In this document: positions 5,502 through 6,510 of the stretch, in pieces
Layout: the number at the start of each line of letters is the position of its first letter
How positions within the stretch are numbered: the first letter of the stretch is position 1
Source: an uncultured Coprococcus sp.
GTDB lineage: Bacteria > Bacillota > Clostridia > Lachnospirales > Lachnospiraceae
Assembly (NCBI GenBank): GCA_900557435.1
Contig: USSH01000145.1
Location: 1-6,510, forward strand
Length of the DNA stretch: 6,510 bases
Direction of reading: 5' to 3'
Notes under the pieces: model-generated
What the model was told of the DNA's origin: nothing
Database searches by the model: none
What the model saw: the letters and a program-made list of their open reading frames with translations, nothing else
Made by a program: the position numbers and the translations under genes

Positions 5502-6386
5502 TCAGTTGTGAGTTTCTCTGTACCGGCTCGGTGTCACGCCATATTTTTTCTTAAACATTCTGTTGAAATATGACAGGTTGAAGAATCCGCAGTTTTCTGC
5601 TACAGACAATACACTCTCATCATTTGTGGAGAGAAGTCTTGCGGCAACATTCAGTCTGAAGTCGTTCAGATATGACACAAATGACACCCCCATGGTGTTT
5701 TTGAAAAATCGCATAAAATGGGATTCTGAGAATCCACAGTAGGAGGCTATGTCTGTGATGGATATGGCCTCTTTGTAATTTTCATCTATATATGAGAGGA
5801 TGAGCTTGGTCCTTTCAAGATCTCGGGCACGGTTCTTTCTGTCTGCCTCATCCCTGACCGTGGAGTTGGTGAACAGAATGTAGAAAAATTCAAAGTAATA
5901 TCCCTTTAGAGCCAGATGATATCCTTTGGGAGTTTCTGAGCAAAGTTTATCCACCCGGTTCAGGCATGAGGAGAGCTGCGGGTACAATGGATCATCCCTG
6001 TCGTAGATGCTCTTTATATCCACATCGCCTGCCAGAAGCGGCAAGAAAAATTCGCTGTCCAGTGAGTCGTGATTCTTTGATCTGAACATGTCAACGGAGA
6101 ACAGGATATTTTCATATTCCATGCTGTCTTTCTCGTGCTGTGAGATAGAGTGGAGCTGCCCCGGGCGGACCAGGATGATGTCGCCGGCTTTTACCGTTCT
6201 GGGCTCGGTATCAACGGAAATGATACCGCAGCCTTTTTTTATTACAATGATCTCCACGTCATTATGCCAGTGAAGCGGAACCTGTGTGAAGTCCAGTGGA
6301 ATGGAACACAGGTACGTGTTGTATGGGAACTGGATGCTGACGTGTTTTTTAGTTTCATGGAGGTTTTCATAGGTAAGTGTGTTCAT
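5502..6386 (-). CDS. AraC-family transcriptional regulator with cupin sensor domain
   Basis: The 294-residue protein has an N-terminal cupin-type domain (about 25-100). Its landmarks are PLHWHNDVEIIVI (37-49), a GCGIISVD turn, and GDIILVRPGQLHSI (68-81), including His39, His41, Glu45 and His79. A helical linker follows. The C-terminal AraC/XylS DNA-binding domain (about 190-294) has two helix-turn-helix units, ITDIASYCGFSESHFMRFFK and SVAENCGFFNLSYFNRMFKK, and the family-typical end GVTPSRYR. Such proteins usually bind a small sugar or similar ligand and activate nearby carbon-use genes. None is visible in this window, so the target may lie beyond 6510 or be the gene itself. The ATG has only a distant ribosome site (AAAGGA, about 13 bases away), and no better in-frame start was found. 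It converges on the dipeptidase gene with a 61-base gap, so control of that gene is possible but not indicated. Confidence 0.93.
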   Translation of the reverse strand: MNTLTYENLHETKKHVSIQFPYNTYLCSIPLDFTQVPLHWHNDVEIIVIKKGCGIISVDTEPRTVKAGDIILVRPGQLHSISQHEKDSMEYENILFSVDMFRSKNHDSLDSEFFLPLLAGDVDIKSIYDRDDPLYPQLSSCLNRVDKLCSETPKGYHLALKGYYFEFFYILFTNSTVRDEADRKNRARDLERTKLILSYIDENYKEAISITDIASYCGFSESHFMRFFKNTMGVSFVSYLNDFRLNVAARLLSTNDESVLSVAENCGFFNLSYFNRMFKKKYGVTPSRYRETHN

Positions 6387-6421
6387 GGATGTGTATAAGT
6401 CCTTTCTGAAGTGATTGGGAT

Positions 6422-6445
6422 TATCAAAAAGTTGTATATTTGATA
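6422..6445. repeat. Inverted repeat in the leader of the AraC-type gene
   Basis: TATCAAA (6422-6428) and TTTGATA (6439-6445) are perfect 7-base inverted arms with a 10-base spacer. They lie near the expected transcription start and in the 5' leader of the minus-strand regulator gene. This could be an operator or a short RNA hairpin. In AT-rich intergenic DNA such a match can also arise by chance. Confidence 0.35.
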
Positions 6446-6447
6446 GT

Positions 6448-6477
6448 ATTGTATTACTTTTTACTACTATGATGCAA
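6448..6477 (-). promoter_or_regulatory. Possible promoter of the AraC-type gene
   Basis: On the minus strand, TTGCAT (6472-6477), an 18-base spacer and TACAAT (6448-6453) form a plausible sigma-A-type promoter about 62 bases upstream of the ATG. The -35 matches only in TTG. A second 6-base inverted pair, ATAGTA (6443-6448) and TACTAT (6465-6470), overlaps it and could be a regulator site. The remaining bases to 6510 are AT-rich, with TATAAT boxes on both strands that may belong to a divergent neighbour outside the window. Confidence 0.45.
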
Positions 6478-6510
6478 GAGATAAAATGTATAATCCTATT
6501 ATAATATCAG

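Noticed and set aside
6088..6398. Plus-strand open frames opposite the 5' end of the AraC-type gene
   Set aside because: They are antisense to the cupin domain and have no recognisable features.
6489..6505. Plus-strand promoter for a divergent gene beyond the window
   Set aside because: TATAAT occurs at 6489-6494 and 6500-6505, but there is no acceptable -35 at the right distance and the gene itself is not visible.

Overview
The window looks like chromosomal DNA of a low-to-mid GC Gram-positive anaerobe, most likely a Clostridia member near the Lachnospiraceae. This is inferred from the strong GGAGG-type ribosome sites, a diderm-free lipoprotein signal, a VanZ-family membrane protein, a C69 dipeptidase of the Lactobacillales/Clostridia type, and an AraC regulator with a cupin sensor domain. 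There are no rRNA or tRNA genes and no transposase gene. I see no CRISPR array, prophage or defence system.

Layout. Positions 2-898 (+) are the 3' end of a large, probably surface-exposed protein. The visible 298 residues are entirely acidic Gly/Pro/Glu/Asp/Ser/Asn repeats, in three successive repeat styles. It converges on a gene for a membrane-anchored endonuclease/exonuclease/phosphatase-fold protein (959-2119, -), and one strong hairpin at 911-945 sits between the two stop codons. The upstream region of the minus-strand gene (2120-2371) holds its extended -10 promoter, a GC-rich palindrome resembling a REP-type element (2230-2278), and a weak promoter for the next gene. A VanZ-family gene follows (2372-3001, +), then a likely terminator and a good sigma-A-type promoter.

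That promoter drives a two-gene unit. The first gene encodes a small lipoprotein resembling the DUF4230 family (3258-3779). It is interrupted by an in-frame TAG at codon 31, although the reading frame is intact on both sides. The second, 32 bases downstream, is a cytoplasmic C69-family dipeptidase (3812-5440). An AraC-family regulator (5502-6386, -) converges on the dipeptidase, with a promoter and inverted repeats upstream of it.

How the genes work together. Only the lipoprotein-dipeptidase pair looks like an operon. The other genes appear to be separate transcription units, and no shared pathway can be read from the sequence. The most notable points are the amber codon in the lipoprotein gene, the modular repeat tail, and the REP-like palindrome. 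I do not see convincing evidence for a new multi-gene system.
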